DNA of 64,000 nucleotides from Sepiola atlantica (taxonomy: Eukaryota > Mollusca > Cephalopoda > Sepiida > Sepiolidae). The notes under the pieces were generated by a model. The model did no database searches and was not told the DNA's origin. It was given only the letters and a program-made list of their open reading frames with translations. The position numbers were made by a program, and so were the translations under genes. Every line of letters starts with the position of its first letter. Within the stretch, counting starts at the first letter, position 1. Positions 10,307 to 23,600 of the stretch are shown here, in pieces. Where the stretch lies: assembly GCA_963556195.1 (NCBI GenBank), contig OY744517.1:83155214-83219213 (forward strand), in the 5' to 3' direction.

Positions 10307-11096
10307 GTGAGATATCATTTTTAGACATTTTTTGCACATTTCTCTTTATTTAAAATAAAATGGTTAATGTTTTTTCAAGCATCCCAAGTTCTGATATAGA
10401 TCTATTATTATACTAAAGCTGAGTTAATCAACGTTTGTTTTCCTATGGTTTATTCCCATATATTTCAGCCACACAAAATACATACTAAAATATTCCTCAG
10501 TTTTGGGATTGAGTTATGTTTGAAAAAACCTTTCATTTTAAGTGTTCTAATTAGATGTAATTTGCAATTAACTCACCAAGTGACCCATCTCTTACTAAAT
10601 TTCTATCTATCACTTTCACCCTCTCTCAGTGTATGTTGGTTTAACCCATGCTACTATTCTATGCGTCGTCTATCACTCTTGCTTTCATCATTTTTTGTTC
10701 TGTCTTTCTCTTTTTGTTTATTAAAAGTCAAAGGTAATAAATAAAGAGAGAATAAAAAGATCGGAATAGCCAATTATAAACAAAAGAGAATATCACCCCA
10801 TACATTAATACTATTTAACCCATAGTTAGAGAGGAAAAAAGAGAGACATATATAACGAGCGGAAAGAGACTAATTTTGGATTTTATCATTTTATTTTATA
10901 TATTTAACTGACTTTCAAACTCACTTTTTCCTGCTTCAAATAATTCAATACCAACTAAATCGGTGACCCAATGGGTCACATTTGTTCTAGTATATCTACC
11001 TAGTATATCTATGCCGGATTTTAACAATTTTCTTCTTAATAAGTAAACGTTTTATTAGAATAATAACAACTATTTATTACTTGTTATCACAAAATA

Positions 11097-11860
11097 AATA
11101 TCATTTATCTATATAATAATATTATTTATCTATATAATAATATCATTCATCTATATAATAATATCATTCATCTATATAATAATATCATTTATCTATATAA
11201 TAATATCATTTATCTATATAATAATATCATTCATCTATATAATAATAATATCATTCATCTATATAATAATAATATCATTCATCTATATAATAATATCATT
11301 TATCTATATAATAATATCATTTATCTATATAATAATATCATTTATCTATATAATAATATCATTCATCTATATAATAATATCATTCATCTATATAATAATA
11401 TCATTTATCTATATAATATCATTCATCTATATAATAATATCATTCATCTATATAATATCATTTATCTATATAATAATATCATTCATCTATATAATAATAT
11501 CATTCATCTATATAATAATATCATTTATCTATATAATAATATCATTTATCTATATAATAATATAATTCATCTATATAATAATATTATTTATCTATATAAT
11601 AATATCATTCATCTATATAATAATATCATTCATCTATATAATAATATCATTCATCTATATAATAATATCATTTATCTATATAGTAATATCATCTATCTAT
11701 ATAATAATATCATTTATCTATATAATAATATCATTTATCTATATAATAATATCATTTGTCTATATAGTAATATCATTCATCTATATAATAATATCATTTA
11801 TCTATATAGTAATATCATTTATCTATATAATAATATCATTTATCTATATAATACTAAAAC
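11097..11860. repeat. 21-bp satellite array, about 36 copies
   Basis: The unit ATCATTTATCTATATAATAAT, alternating with an ATCATTCATC version, repeats with period 21. A few units have gained a TAA or lost an ATA. T and C variants are interleaved and not segregated, which suggests repeated local duplication. The same core occurs once more near 12250, outside the array. There is no coding potential. The segment 10307-11096 to its left is AT-rich and unrecognised. Confidence 0.93.
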
Positions 11861-12374
11861 TCTGCTAATCTTGCTTGGATGGTTGCACATTGAATGTTTT
11901 AGATGATGGAAGGAAAGGCGAACGAGACGAGAAGTGGTGGGAGAAGGGGAACGGAGGAGTAATAGAAGTAACGGCATAATAGAAGGATAGTAATAGGCTT
12001 ACGTAAATAAATGACACAAATAAAGAAGAAGAGGAAAGAAAGAGAAGGAGAGTTAGAGAAAAAAAGAGGAAAAAAGAGAGGAAAAAATGTGTCACTTAGT
12101 TGATAATTAAAGTTTTTATTAAAAAAAAAAATTTAAACATCCCCCCCCCCAAAAAAAAAAACGAGAATTAAATTTACTTAAACAGCAAGCTGAAACACAC
12201 TATATATCTACAAAGGATGTATTGTGTATTGGTTAGTTTTAGTTTTCACTATCTATATAATTGAACTGTAAAGTAATTTTACAAATGTTAATATGAAAAA
12301 TTAAATATTTGCTAACAAAATATAATTTTTTCTTGCATGGAGTTTAAAAAAGAGAATTATCTCCCTTATTTGTT

Positions 12375-12470
12375 TTACTAATGAGTCACCACATCAAGGC
12401 AAAAAACAACACTTGAGGATAATAGTTAATGAGATGAATAGATTGACAGTTGAATGATGATGAATACTAT
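12375..12470 (+). repeat. Dispersed repeat C, copy 2
   Basis: Shares AATGAGTCACCAC, CTTGAGGATAA and GTTAATGAGATGAAT with 8640-8745. It is followed by about 470 bp (12471-12945) in which I recognise no element, although a 104-codon open stretch starts at 12450 inside the repeat. That frame has no family resemblance. Confidence 0.6.
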
Positions 12471-12946
12471 GAGAGGATTGAAAATCTCCACATACCACCC
12501 ATTCAAAACAATAGTCGACCCCCAAAACAGCAATTCTCCCACTTCTGTCCAAAACATTGTTCATTAAATGTGATAACTAAAGGACAGGAGGGAAATGAGA
12601 GTTATGAGGCTTCCAAAAATAAACCTACGGTCCACTTTCTACTGTCCATCAGTATGGATGGTTGTTGGCTCCCGTGGAGCGCATTCACGCTTTTACAGCT
12701 CTTGTTTTTAGTGTTGCTTGGTGTCTATACACCCACATTATCGAACAGGCCAAGACTTGCCTGATGGGGTGCCAGTTTAGTCGCCGACATCCCGACCATG
12801 CAACGGGTAGTACTTATTCTTGATAGGTCCTAAATTCCAGTGTTTAGATTGAAAATAAATGCCGCAATGGGAACCTCTTAGTCCTAATTTATTTTTTTTA
12901 TAAAAAAATCTTCAAAGTACATAATCCTCCTCTTTATAATAAAGAG

Positions 12947-12948
<2 letters not shown>

Positions 12949-13000
<52 letters not shown>
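12949..13000. repeat. (AT)n microsatellite
   Basis: About 26 uninterrupted AT dinucleotides. Similar runs occur at 15838-15974, 17326-17400, 54001-54052, 54516-54577, 55946-55995, 56830-56862, 57128-57165 and 57776-57809. Several of these sit exactly at the edges of mobile elements. Confidence 0.95.
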
Positions 13001-13003
<3 letters not shown>

Positions 13004-13084
13004 ATTTTAAGCCTAAGTCCGTGTTTCAGAAAAAACTACTTCTGCATGAATACAATTGTATATACAAATTTCATAAAGTTGCCG

Positions 13085-13760
13085 TTTAACTGTAAGTAAT
13101 TTACATGATTAAAATAGGATTTATCTATAAGTAATGGATTGCAAATTGTGTTAACGCCAATAGGTCGAGGAATAGTCTAAGTGTATTTGCTTTAAAACAA
13201 TTTATGTTGTTTATACTAATTAGTTTTATGAAATTTGTGGATAAAATTGTATTCATAACCCTAACCCTAACCCCACAGACTTAGGCTTAGTTTATTATTG
13301 GACTTTCTGCAGGAGGTAAGTAAACATCCTAAAAAGTTCATAAATTGTTTTAAAGCAAGTACACTTCGGATATGCGTGAAAACCATTTTTTTATCTTTGC
13401 CTATCCATCTGTGACCTATTTGCGTTAAGTCGCTGTTTCAATGTAAGTAATTTACGTGATTAAAATAGGATTTATCCATAAATAGTCTGATTCATGCATA
13501 GGTTGATTTTTTGCCACTCGGACTTAGGCTTAGGTTGTTTTATTGACACATGGACATCCTGCAGGGGGTAAATAAACATTACTAAAAGTACATCAATTGT
13601 TTTAAAGCAAATACACTTAGTATATTTGTCAAAAACATGTTTGTGACAGATTTGCGTGAAGTCGATGTTTCAATATAAGTAATTTACGTGATAAAAATAC
13701 GATTTATTCATAAACAGTCTGACATTGCAAGTGATGACGGGACAAAATAATTCACATTTA
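13085..13760. repeat. Diverged local repeat, three copies of about 230-350 bp spacing
   Basis: AAGTAATTTACGTGATTAAA plus ATAGGATTTATCCATAAAT occurs near 13092, 13445 and 13677. GTTTTAAAGCAA(A/G)TACACTT accompanies two copies, and a single AATGTAAGTAATTTAAG appears again near 14830. The spacing is irregular, so it is an old degenerate family and not a clean satellite. No coding frame is kept. Confidence 0.6.
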
Positions 13761-15654
13761 TTTAATTTGTTATTTTGCTTAATTTATTTTATTAAATTTG
13801 TGGATATAATTGTATTCATGCAGGTGTTTATTTAAAAATGTTTACCCGCCCTGCTCCTCAAAAGAACTGTTACATACCCGTCCCGGGAATAGGCCGTGGC
13901 AATTCTCGTTTAATCACTCGTCATTTTTAACACCATAAATCATATAGTTTGCATACCTTTAAATTTCTCGCACCCTCAATCCTTCCTCGCCATGTGGAGG
14001 GGTGCGACGTCTAGTGGTTGAATTCTTTCTTCTTTCTTTCTGTCGTGAACCATGCCGCTGCAACACAAAAGCTTCATGACCGACTCAATCGACAAATAAT
14101 CTTTTAAACTTTCAACTCTTTCTATTACAGGCGTTAGTTATCCATCGCTTGGAGATATTCACCAACGTCGAGAAAGACAGAGAGAGAGCAAATTACTGCT
14201 TTCGTAATTACTTATCAATTAAGTCCTTAACCATTCGTGGAGGGGAGAAAAGAGATCTTTCGCCTGTATTTTCTTAGGGAATCAATTCCCCTAATCATGT
14301 TGCAGACTACATCGTAAATTACGTCTAATAGGCTCGCCTCCTAAACCCAGACTAACTAAAACTCTGCTTCCCACGCAAAGGCCCGTGACGTCACAGAGCC
14401 TCTATGCACAGGTGCACATTGACTCTTGATCTGTCACGTCTGTGAGCTCCGACTGTGAGAACAGCCCTATTTTGCACTCGACTGTACAGGTCCACCCGCA
14501 CTAAATCACGCAAGTCAAACCAACGATTTCCCACAGATACGTCCACCTCAAGATGCGTCCGTTCCCACAGGGCCATTATCCAACAGAACGAAGGAAGAAG
14601 ATAACTGGTTTTCTGGTATAAATATCGTAATTAATTTTGTAAATGAAATATTCGTATAACTCAGTGGAAGATTTTTAATTCATAATTTAATATATGAAGA
14701 CGATGTTATTTCTGTTCTTTGTTAGCGAAAGTGAAATCTTTCTCGATTGAGGCAGCAGCAATAAGAAATTTGTAAGAAAAGTCATTACATAATTTAGCTC
14801 ACTACTAATAACAGTTCGGAATCACTTTTCAATGTAAGTAATTTAAGTTTAGCATAGAAGAAATTAGTAAGGAAAGTTTAGAAATAATTTAACTCACTAC
14901 GATTCGGAATGTTTGGCATGCAATCCGATATTCCTATATTCTGTAGTAAAGTATAGAGTGAAACGGCGTTGTGCGTTGAAAAGATGAAAACTAATTTTGC
15001 TAACTGCTACTGACGGTTCGGAATGTTTGACATTCAATCCGATATTTCTGTATGTTACAGTAAGGTATAAAGTGAGCCAGCGTTGTTCGTTGAAAAGATG
15101 AAGTCATCATGTTATTTAAAAAAATAAGTGAATATCAGATTATCAATTCAGATAAAGAAGGAAGAAGTGTTAGAAGGAAGTAATTGGAAAAGTTTACTAA
15201 TGCAGGAATCTGAAGACTTATTGAAGAGTTGTTGTTTTTCAGAGATGCTATTCATTGCTATCATGAAGTGTTCGTTAATTATTCTGGATTAACCAGTGTT
15301 TGTTTAGTTTTCATTCGATTGAAAAGTAGCACACAGTGATTCTGGTGGCGGTGGTAGTAGATAAATAGTAGTGGGTGAAAGTTGATGCTATTCTTTTTGA
15401 AAAGTTTGTTTGGAAGAGTCTGGGTAAAATATAATAAATATATAATGAGGATGAATTGAATGCAGAATTTCTGAAAACACTCATGAGTGCTTAAGGTAAT
15501 TCGAGTATGGAACAGATTAGCATATGAAGTGGTCGGTTATTTTCCTATATTGTCTGAAAGGGTAGGAGAAAAACGATTTCATTTTATTATATAGATATAT
15601 ATACATATATTACTATTTCATGTATCCACATAAAATTTTATAAGGAGATATAAT
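13761..15654. other. Intronic sequence without a recognised element
   Basis: GC content is visibly higher at about 14380-14580, where a 61-codon minus-strand open stretch lies, but its translation has no family features I recognise. A weak duplicated motif, GTTCGGAATGTTTG with CAATCCGATATT, occurs near 14905 and 15020 about 115 bp apart. It suggests another degenerate tandem repeat. Confidence 0.5.
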
Positions 15655-15714
15655 TTTTATGTATCAATTTTCAGTATTTACTTCAACAGTGCTCGATACG
15701 TAAGTAGAGCTAGG

Positions 15715-15829
15715 TAGTAAGCGATGAAAATATATTTATGGCAATTAAACTACACAGAGGCTCCCGCGGATGAAACGCGGGAGCCTCTGTGTAGCTTAAT
15801 TGCCATAAATATATTTTCATAGCTTACTA
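15715..15829. repeat. Long perfect-type hairpin, 54-nt arms and 7-nt loop
   Basis: Arm 15715-15768 starts TAGTAAGCGATGAAAATATA and ends GAGGCTCCCGCG. It is answered by 15776-15829, which starts CGCGGGAGCCTC and ends CATAGCTTACTA, with loop GATGAAA. I count only two mismatched pairs in 54. The GC-rich stem tip contrasts with the AT-rich base. The left arm and its 5' flank (TTTTCAGTATTTACTTCAACAG) recur at 17407-17505 without the return arm. The hairpin therefore looks like an inverted duplication of a dispersed repeat. Confidence 0.9.
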
Positions 15830-15837
15830 TATACACA

Positions 15838-15865
15838 TATATATATATATGTATATAGTAAGCTA

Positions 15866-15909
<44 letters not shown>

Positions 15910-15919
15910 GTAAGCTATG

Positions 15920-15974
<55 letters not shown>
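15838..15974. repeat. (AT)n with an embedded copy of the hairpin base
   Basis: Two long AT runs are separated by GTATATAGTAAGCTATGAA. That motif also ends the hairpin at 15829 and is present at 15853 and 15903. The repeated insertion of the same motif within AT runs suggests that the runs and the motif expanded together. Confidence 0.85.
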
Positions 15975-15978
<4 letters not shown>

Positions 15979-16265
15979 ATGAATAAATGCGAAAGTTTTT
16001 CCATCTATCTTAACTATATTAACATCAAAACCGATTTTGCATATTTAATTGTATGATACGACGTGGGATTTCGAAATAGCATATAAATAGTAAACTGCAA
16101 ATACCCTCAAACACCTTTAGGTCTTAATTTGCATATTTATTTTAAAAACGTCTTCCAATAAATTAATATTCTGTAATGTGCAGTTGTAGTTTTGGATTGC
16201 CATATTTTCTTATTTATAAGCAATATTTTCGTCGATAGTAAAACGTCTGCAGTCGCTGTGATGCT

Positions 16266-16313
16266 GAGAACAGATACTACACTTTGATCTTGATCTTAGC
16301 CAAAAGGCTAAGG
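16266..16313 (-). pseudogene. U2 snRNA 5' fragment
   Basis: On the minus strand it reads CCTTAGCCTTTTGGCTAAG, then GATCAAGATCAAAGTGTAG and TATCTGTTCT. This is the U2 5' domain with a 6-nt internal duplication (GATCAA). It keeps GGCTAAG as in U2 itself, whereas the SINE copies at 2785 and 4236 have GGCCAAG. It may therefore derive independently from U2. It ends abruptly after TGTTCTCAGC. There is no Sm site or 3' stem, so it is not a gene. Confidence 0.85.
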
Positions 16314-16389
16314 AACCATAAAAATAATGTTTTTATCGATAGGTATTTTTAAATGAATAAAAAAATGATTAAATCCATTATCTTTTAAT

Positions 16390-16915
16390 AGGGGTGGGTA
16401 GTGTAGTATCAGTTCTGTTGTCATAAGACCGTCCTCACAGGAATTACCTCCTCCTTTTTTAAGGGGGTGGGGAAATCCTCCCAGGTATTACATCCTCCTT
16501 TGAGCGATGGAGTAATGTAGCAAATGTTCTTTTGTCACAAGACCATCTTGCCAGGGACTACCTTCTCCTTTTTTAGGGTGGATGAGAGGAGTGTAGTATC
16601 TGTTCTGTTGCCATGATACCATACTCACACACATTACTTTCTTTTTTTATGGGGCCATTCTCCCAGGTATTACCTCCTCTTTGAGAGGGGGCAGTATAGT
16701 ATATGTTCATTCTCCATGATACCATCCTTCCATAATTATCTTCTCCGTTTGAGAGAGTAGTGTACTATCTGTTCTGTTGACATGATATCATCCTCCCAGC
16801 CATTAACTCCTCCTTTAGGGGGGGGGGGGCAACGTTCATCATGATACCATGCTCTCAGTCATTTCCTCCTCCTTTGAGGGGTCAGTGTAGTATATGTTCG
16901 TTCACGATGATATTA
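16390..16915 (+). repeat. Degenerate tandem repeat built from U2-SINE pieces, 6-7 copies
   Basis: Each copy starts with a version of GTGTAGTATCTGTTCTGTTG (about 16390, 16513, 16590, 16693, 16761 and 16886). It continues through CATGATACCATCCTCCCAG to ATTACCTCCTCCTTTGAGGGG. The first block equals the U2 head core. The second resembles the SINE body block CCTCCCAGGCTTTGCCTCCC. Copy lengths vary from about 65 to 120 bp. The GTAGTA core is kept in several copies and mutated in others. Orientation is opposite to the U2 fragment at 16266-16313. Confidence 0.7.
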
Positions 16916-17003
16916 TCCTCCAAGGCTAACAAATATATGCGAGGGAGCATATATTTGCTAGTATATATATATATATATGAGAAAGGAAGGTAATCCGACG
17001 TAA

Positions 17004-17325
17004 TGGGAAATGAAAAAGGAAAAAACAAAATATGTTTATTTTTTATGTATTCATCAACGTTTCGTCTTTATTTGTAAGACTTCCTCAGGCTGATAATTTT
17101 AAGAAAAATGTCATGCAAATACATAGAAATATTGGGTTGACATGATGGGTTAATGAGAAGAAGTAGTAGCCACTACTGGGAGCGCAGGACCAAGGTCCGG
17201 GCTGAGAGAAGTCGGTGGCAATTTTTCTTAAACTTATCATCCTGAGGAAGTCTTACAAATAAAGACGAAACGTTGATGAATACATAAAAAAAAACATCTT
17301 TTAGTTTTTCCTTTTTCATTTCCCA
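17004..17325. mobile_element. Foldback element E, copy 1
   Basis: Arms 17004-17108 and 17222-17325 are reverse complements over about 104 bp. They carry AACGTTTCGTCTTTATTTGT and GACTTCCTCAGG in the left arm and the complement in the right. The middle contains GGGTTGACATGATGGG and GGACCAAGGTCCGG. The left arm and middle recur at 54578-54830, where the right arm is missing. No transposase is present, so it is a non-autonomous dispersed family. Confidence 0.82.
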
Positions 17326-17328
17326 TAT

Positions 17329-17403
<75 letters not shown>

Positions 17404-17406
17404 ATA

Positions 17407-17510
17407 TTTTTCAGTATTTACTTCAACAGTTCTGAATACATGAGTAAAGCTTAGTAGTAAAGTATGAACATATATTTATGGCAATTAAGCTATACAGAGT
17501 TACTGTTTCT
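17407..17510 (+). repeat. Second copy of the repeat that forms the 15.7-kb hairpin
   Basis: TTTTCAGTATTTACTTCAAC, then ATATTTATGGCAATTAAGCTA and ACAGAG match 15665-15760 in order and orientation with about 15% drift. It lacks the GC-rich tip and the inverted arm. It lies between an (AT)n run and the start of the 54-bp array. Confidence 0.75.
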
Positions 17511-17661
17511 ATTAGCTAATTGCTGAGCTTCTCCCAAACAAAGGCCCGGATGACATTTACTTGACATCTTTTTGTTTTGTTTTGTTTGAGTGTGGCGCAT
17601 CCCTTTTGTGAATGTGTCAAAGCAGTTATAAGTGCACTAGTTCTACAGTTACAGTTTTTCT

Positions 17662-20600
17662 TTTATTATAAACTTTCTTATTTCTATTTGGATGGTTGCC
17701 ATTAGAGATTGAGTTATTATTATTAACTTTCTTATTTCTATTTGGATGGTTGCCATTAGAGATTGAGTTATTATTATTAACTTTCTTATTTCTATTTGGA
17801 TGGTTGCCATTAGAGATTGGGTTATTATTATTAACTTTCTTATTTCTATTTGGATGGTTGCCATTAGAGATTGAGTTATTATTATTAACTTTCTTATTTC
17901 TATTTGGATGGTTGCCATTAGAGATTGAGTTATTATTATTAACTTTCTTATTTCTATTTGGATGGTTGCCATTAGAGATTGAGTTATTATTATTAACTTT
18001 CTTATTTCTATTTGGATGGTTGCCATTAGAGATTGAGTTATTATTATTAACTTTCTTATTTCTATTTGGATGGTTGCCATTAGAGATTGGGTTATTATTA
18101 TTAACTTTCTTATTTCTATTTGGATGGTTGCCATTAGAGATTGAGTTATTATTATTAACTTTCGTATTTCTATTTGGATGGTTGCCATTAGAGATTGAGT
18201 TATTATTATTAACTTTCTTATTTCTATTTGGATGGTTGCCATTAGAGATTGAGTTATTATTATTAACTTTCTTATTTCTATTTGGATGGTTGCCATTAGA
18301 GATTGAGTTATTATTATTAACTTTCTTATTTCTATTTGGATGGTTGCCATTAGAGATTGGCTTATTATTATTAACTTTCTTATTTCTATTTGGATGGTTG
18401 CCATTAGAGATTGAGTTATTATTATTAACTTTCTTATTTCTATTTGAATGGTTGCCATTAGAGATTGAGTTATTATTATTAACTTTCTTATTTCTATTTG
18501 GATGGTTGCCATTAGAGATTGAGTTATTATTATTAACTTTCTTATTTCTATTTGGATGGTTGCCATTAGAGATTGAGTTATTATTATTAACTTTCTTATT
18601 TCTATTTGGATGGTTGCCATTAGAGATTGGGTTATTATTATTAACTTTCTTATTTCTATTTGGATGGTTGCCATTAGAGATTGAGTTATTATTATTAACT
18701 TTCTTATTTCTATTTGGATGGTTGCCATTAGAGATTGGGTTATTATTATTAACTTTCTTATTTCTATTTGGATGGTTGCCATTAGAGATTGAGTTATTAT
18801 TATTAACTTTCTTATTTCTATTTGGATTGTTGCCATTAGAGATTGAGTTATTATTATTAACTTTCTTATTTCTATTTGGATGGTTGCCATTAGAGATTGA
18901 GTTATTATTATTAACTTTCTTATTTCTATTTGGATGGTTGCCATTAGAGATTGAGTTATTATTATTAACTTTCTTATTTCTATTTGGATGGTTGCCATTA
19001 GAGATTGGGTTATAATTATTAACTTTCTTATTTCTATTTGGATGGTTGCCATTAGAGATTGAGTTATTATTATTAACTTTCTTATTTCTATTTGGATGGT
19101 TGCCATTAGAGATTGAGTTATTATTATTAACTTTCTTATTTCTATTTGGATGGTTGCCATTAGAGATTGGGTTATTATTATTAACTTTCTTATTTCTATT
19201 TGGATGGTTGCCATTAGAGATTGAGTTATTATTATTAACTTTCTTATTTCTATTTGGATGGTTGCCATTAGAGATTGGCTTATTATTATTAACTTTCTTA
19301 TTTCTATTTGGATGGTTGCCATTAGAGATTGAGTTATTATTATTAACTTTCTTATTTCTATTTGGATGGTTGCCATTAGAGATTGAGTTATTATTATTAA
19401 CTTTCTTATTTCTATTTGGATGGTTGCCATTAGAGATTGAGTTATTATTATTAACTTTCTTATTTCTATTTGGATGGTTGCCATTTGAGATTGGGTTATT
19501 ATTATTAACTTTCTTATTTCTATTTGGATGGTTGCCATTAGAGATTGAGTTATTATTATTAACTTTCTTATTTCTATTTGGATGGTTGCCATTAGAGATT
19601 GAGTTATTATTATTAACTTTCTTATTTCTATTTGGATGGTTGCCATTAGAGATTGAGTTATTATTATTAACTTTCTTATTTCTATTTGGATGGTTGCCAT
19701 TAGAGATTGAGTTATTATTATTAACTTTCTTATTTCTATTTGGATGGTTGCCATTAGAGATTGAGTTATTATTATTAACTTTCTTATTTCTATTTGGATG
19801 GTTGCCATTAGAGATTGGGTTATTATTATTAACTTTCTTATTTCTATTTGGATGGTTGCCATTAGAGATTGAGTTATTATTATTAACTTTCTTATTTCTA
19901 TTTGGATGGTTGCCATTAGAGATTGAGTTATTATTATTAACTTTCTTATTTCTATTTGGATGGTTGCCATTAGAGATTGAGTTATTATTATTAACTTTCT
20001 TATTTCTATTTGGATGGTTGCCATTAGAGATTGAGTTATTATTATTAACTTTCTTATTTCTATTTGGATGGTTGCCATTAGAGATTGAGTTATTATTATT
20101 AACTTTCTTATTTCTATTTAGGTGGTTGCCATTAGAGATTGGGTTATTATTATTAACTTTCTTATTTCTATTTGGATGGTTGCCATTAGAGATTGAGTTA
20201 TTATTATTAACTTTCTTATTTCTATTTGGATGGTTGCCATTAGAGATTGAGTTATTATTATTAACTTTCTTATTTCTATTTGGATGGTTGCCATTAGAGA
20301 TTGGGTTATTATTATTAACTTTCTTATTTCTATTTGGATGGTTGCCATTAGAGATTGAGTTATTATTATTAACTTTCTTATTTCTATTTGGATGGTTGCC
20401 ATTAGAGATTGAGTTATTATTATTAACTTTCTTATTTCTATTTGGATGGTTGCCATTAGAGATTGAGTTATTATTATTAACTTTCTTATTTCTATTTGGA
20501 TGGTTGCCATTAGAGATTGAGTTATTATTATTAACTTTCTTATTTCTATTTGGATGGTTGCCATTAGAGATTGAGTTATTATTATTAACTTTCTTATTTC

Positions 20601-23600
20601 TATTTGGATGGTTGCCATTAGAGATTGGGTTATTATTATTAACTTTCTTATTTCTATTTGGATGGTTGCCATTAGAGATTGAGTTATTATTATTAACTTT
20701 CTTATTTCTATTTGGATGGTTGCCATTAGAGATTGAGTTATTATTATTAACTTTTTTATTTCTATTTGGATGGTTGCCATTAGAGATTGGGTTATTATTA
20801 TTAACTTTCTTATTTCTATTTGGATGGTTGCCATTAGAGATTGAGTTATTATTATTAACTTTCTTATTTCTATTTGGATGGTTGCCATTAGAGATTGGGT
20901 TATTATTATTAACTTTCTTATTTCTATTTGGATGGTTGCCATTAGAGATTGAGTTATTATTATTAACTTTCTTATTTCTATTTGGATGGTTGCCATTAGA
21001 GATTGAGTTATTATTATTAACTTTCTTATTTCTATTTGGATGGTTGCTATTAGAGATTGAGTTATTATTATTAACTTTCTTATTTCTATTTGGATAGTTG
21101 CCATTAGAGATTGAGTTATTATTATTAACTTTCTTATTTCTATTTGGATGGTTGCCATTAGAGATTGGGTTATTATTATCAACTTTCTTATTTCTATTAG
21201 GATGGTTGCCATTAGAGATTGAGTTATTATTATTAACTTTCTTATTTCTATTTGGATGGTTGCCATTAGAGATTGAGTTATTATTATTAACTTTCTTATT
21301 TCTATTTGGATGGTTGCCATTAGAGATTGAGTTATTATTATTAACTTTCTTATTTCTATTTGGATGGTTACCATTAGAGATTGGGTTATTATTATTAACT
21401 TTCTTATTTCTATTTGGATGGTTGCCATTAGAGATTGGCTTATTATTATTAACTTTCTTATTTCTATTTGGATGGTTGCCATTAGAGATTGAGTTATTAT
21501 TATTAACTTTCTTATTTCTATTTGAATGGTTGCCATTAGAGATTGAGTTATTATTATTAACTTTCTTATTTCTATTTGGATGGTTGCCATTAGAGATTGA
21601 GTTATTATTATTAACTTTCTTATTTCTATTTGGATGGTTGCCATTAGAGATTGAGTTATTATTATTAACTTTCTTATTTCTATTTGGATGGTTGCCATTA
21701 GAGATTGGGTTATTATTATTAACTTTCTTATTTCTATTTGGATGGTTGCCATTAGAGATTGAGTTATTATTATTAACTTTCTTATTTCTATTTGGATGGT
21801 TGCCATTAGAGATTGGCTTATTATTATTAACTTTCTTATTTCTATTTGGATGGTTGCCATTAGAGATTGAGTTATTATTATTAACTTTCTTATTTCTATT
21901 TGGATTGTTGCCATTAGAGATTGAGTTATTATTATTAACTTTCTTATTTCTATTTGGATGGTTGCCATTAGAGATTGAGTTATTATTATTAACTTTCTTA
22001 TTTCTATTTGGATGGTTGCCATTAGAGATTGAGTTATTATTATTAACTTTCTTATTTCTATTTGGATGGTTGCCATTAGAGATTGGGTTATAATTATTAA
22101 CTTTCTTATTTCTATTTGGATGGTTGCCATTAGAGATTGAGTTATTATTATTAACTTTCTTATTTCTATTTGGATGGTTGCCATTAGAGATTGAGTTATT
22201 ATTATTAACTTTCTTATTTCTATTTGGATGGTTGCCATTAGAGATTGGGTTATTATTATTAACTTTCTTATTTCTATTTGGATGGTTGCCATTTGAGATT
22301 GGGTTATTATTATTAACTTTCTTATTTCTATTTGGATGGTTGCCATTAGAGATTGAGTTATTATTATTAACTTTCTTATTTCTATTTGGATGGTTGCCAT
22401 TAGAGATTGAGTTATTATTATTAACTTTCTTATTTCTATTTGGATGGTTGCCATTAGAGATTGAGTTATTATTATTAACTTTCTTATTTCTATTTGGATG
22501 GTTGCCATTAGAGATTGAGTTATTATTATTAACTTTCTTATTTCTATTTGGATGGTTGCCATTAGAGATTGAGTTATTATTATTAACTTTCTTATTTCTA
22601 TTTGGATGGTTGCCATTAGAGATTGGGTTATTATTATTAACTTTCTTATTTCTATTTGGATGGTTGCCATTAGAGATTGAGTTATTATTATTAACTTTCT
22701 TATTTCTATTTGGATGGTTGCCATTAGAGATTGAGTTATTATTATTAACTTTCTTATTTCTATTTGGATGGTTGCCATTAGAGATTGAGTTATTATTATT
22801 AACTTTCTTATTTCTATTTGGATGGTTGCCATTAGAGATTGAGTTATTATTATTAACTTTCTTATTTCTATTTGGATGGTTGCCATTAGAGATTGAGTTA
22901 TTATTATTAACTTTCTTATTTCTATTTAGGTGGTTGCCATTAGAGATTGGGTTATTATTATTAACTTTCTTATTTCTATTTGGATGGTTGCCATTAGAGA
23001 TTGAGTTATTATTATTAACTTTCTTATTTCTATTTGGATGGTTGCCATTAGAGATTGAGTTATTATTATTAACTTTCTTATTTCTATTTGGATGGTTGCC
23101 ATTAGAGATTGGGTTATTATTATTAACTTTCTTATTTCTATTTGGATGGTTGCCATTAGAGATTGAGTTATTATTATTAACTTTCTTATTTCTATTTGGA
23201 TGGTTGCCATTAGAGATTGAGTTATTATTATTAACTTTCTTATTTCTATTTGGATGGTTGCCATTAGAGATTGAGTTATTATTATTAACTTTCTTATTTC
23301 TATTTGGATGGTTGCCATTAGAGATTGAGTTATTATTATTAACTTTCTTATTTCTATTTGGATGGTTGCCATTAGAGATTGAGTTATTATTATTAACTTT
23401 CTTATTTCTATTTGGATGGTTGCCATTAGAGATTGGGTTATTTTTATTAACTTTCTTATTTCTATTTGGATGGTTGCCATTAGAGATTGAGTTATTATTA
23501 TTAACTTTCTTATTTCTATTTGGATGGTTGCCATTAGAGATTGAGTTATTATTATTAACTTTTTTATTTCTATTTGGATGGTTGCCATTAGAGATTGGGT

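Noticed and set aside
11097..11860. CRISPR-like regular repeat array
   Set aside because: Repeats are contiguous with no unique spacers, and the DNA is eukaryotic; it is a simple satellite. The same holds for the 54- and 75-bp arrays.
13255..13276. CCCTAACCCTAACCCC as interstitial telomere sequence
   Set aside because: Only two and a half units; too short to distinguish from chance.
14391..14576. 61-codon minus-strand frame in a GC-richer patch
   Set aside because: No recognisable motif, no second copy, no splice context I could defend; noted only in the flank description.
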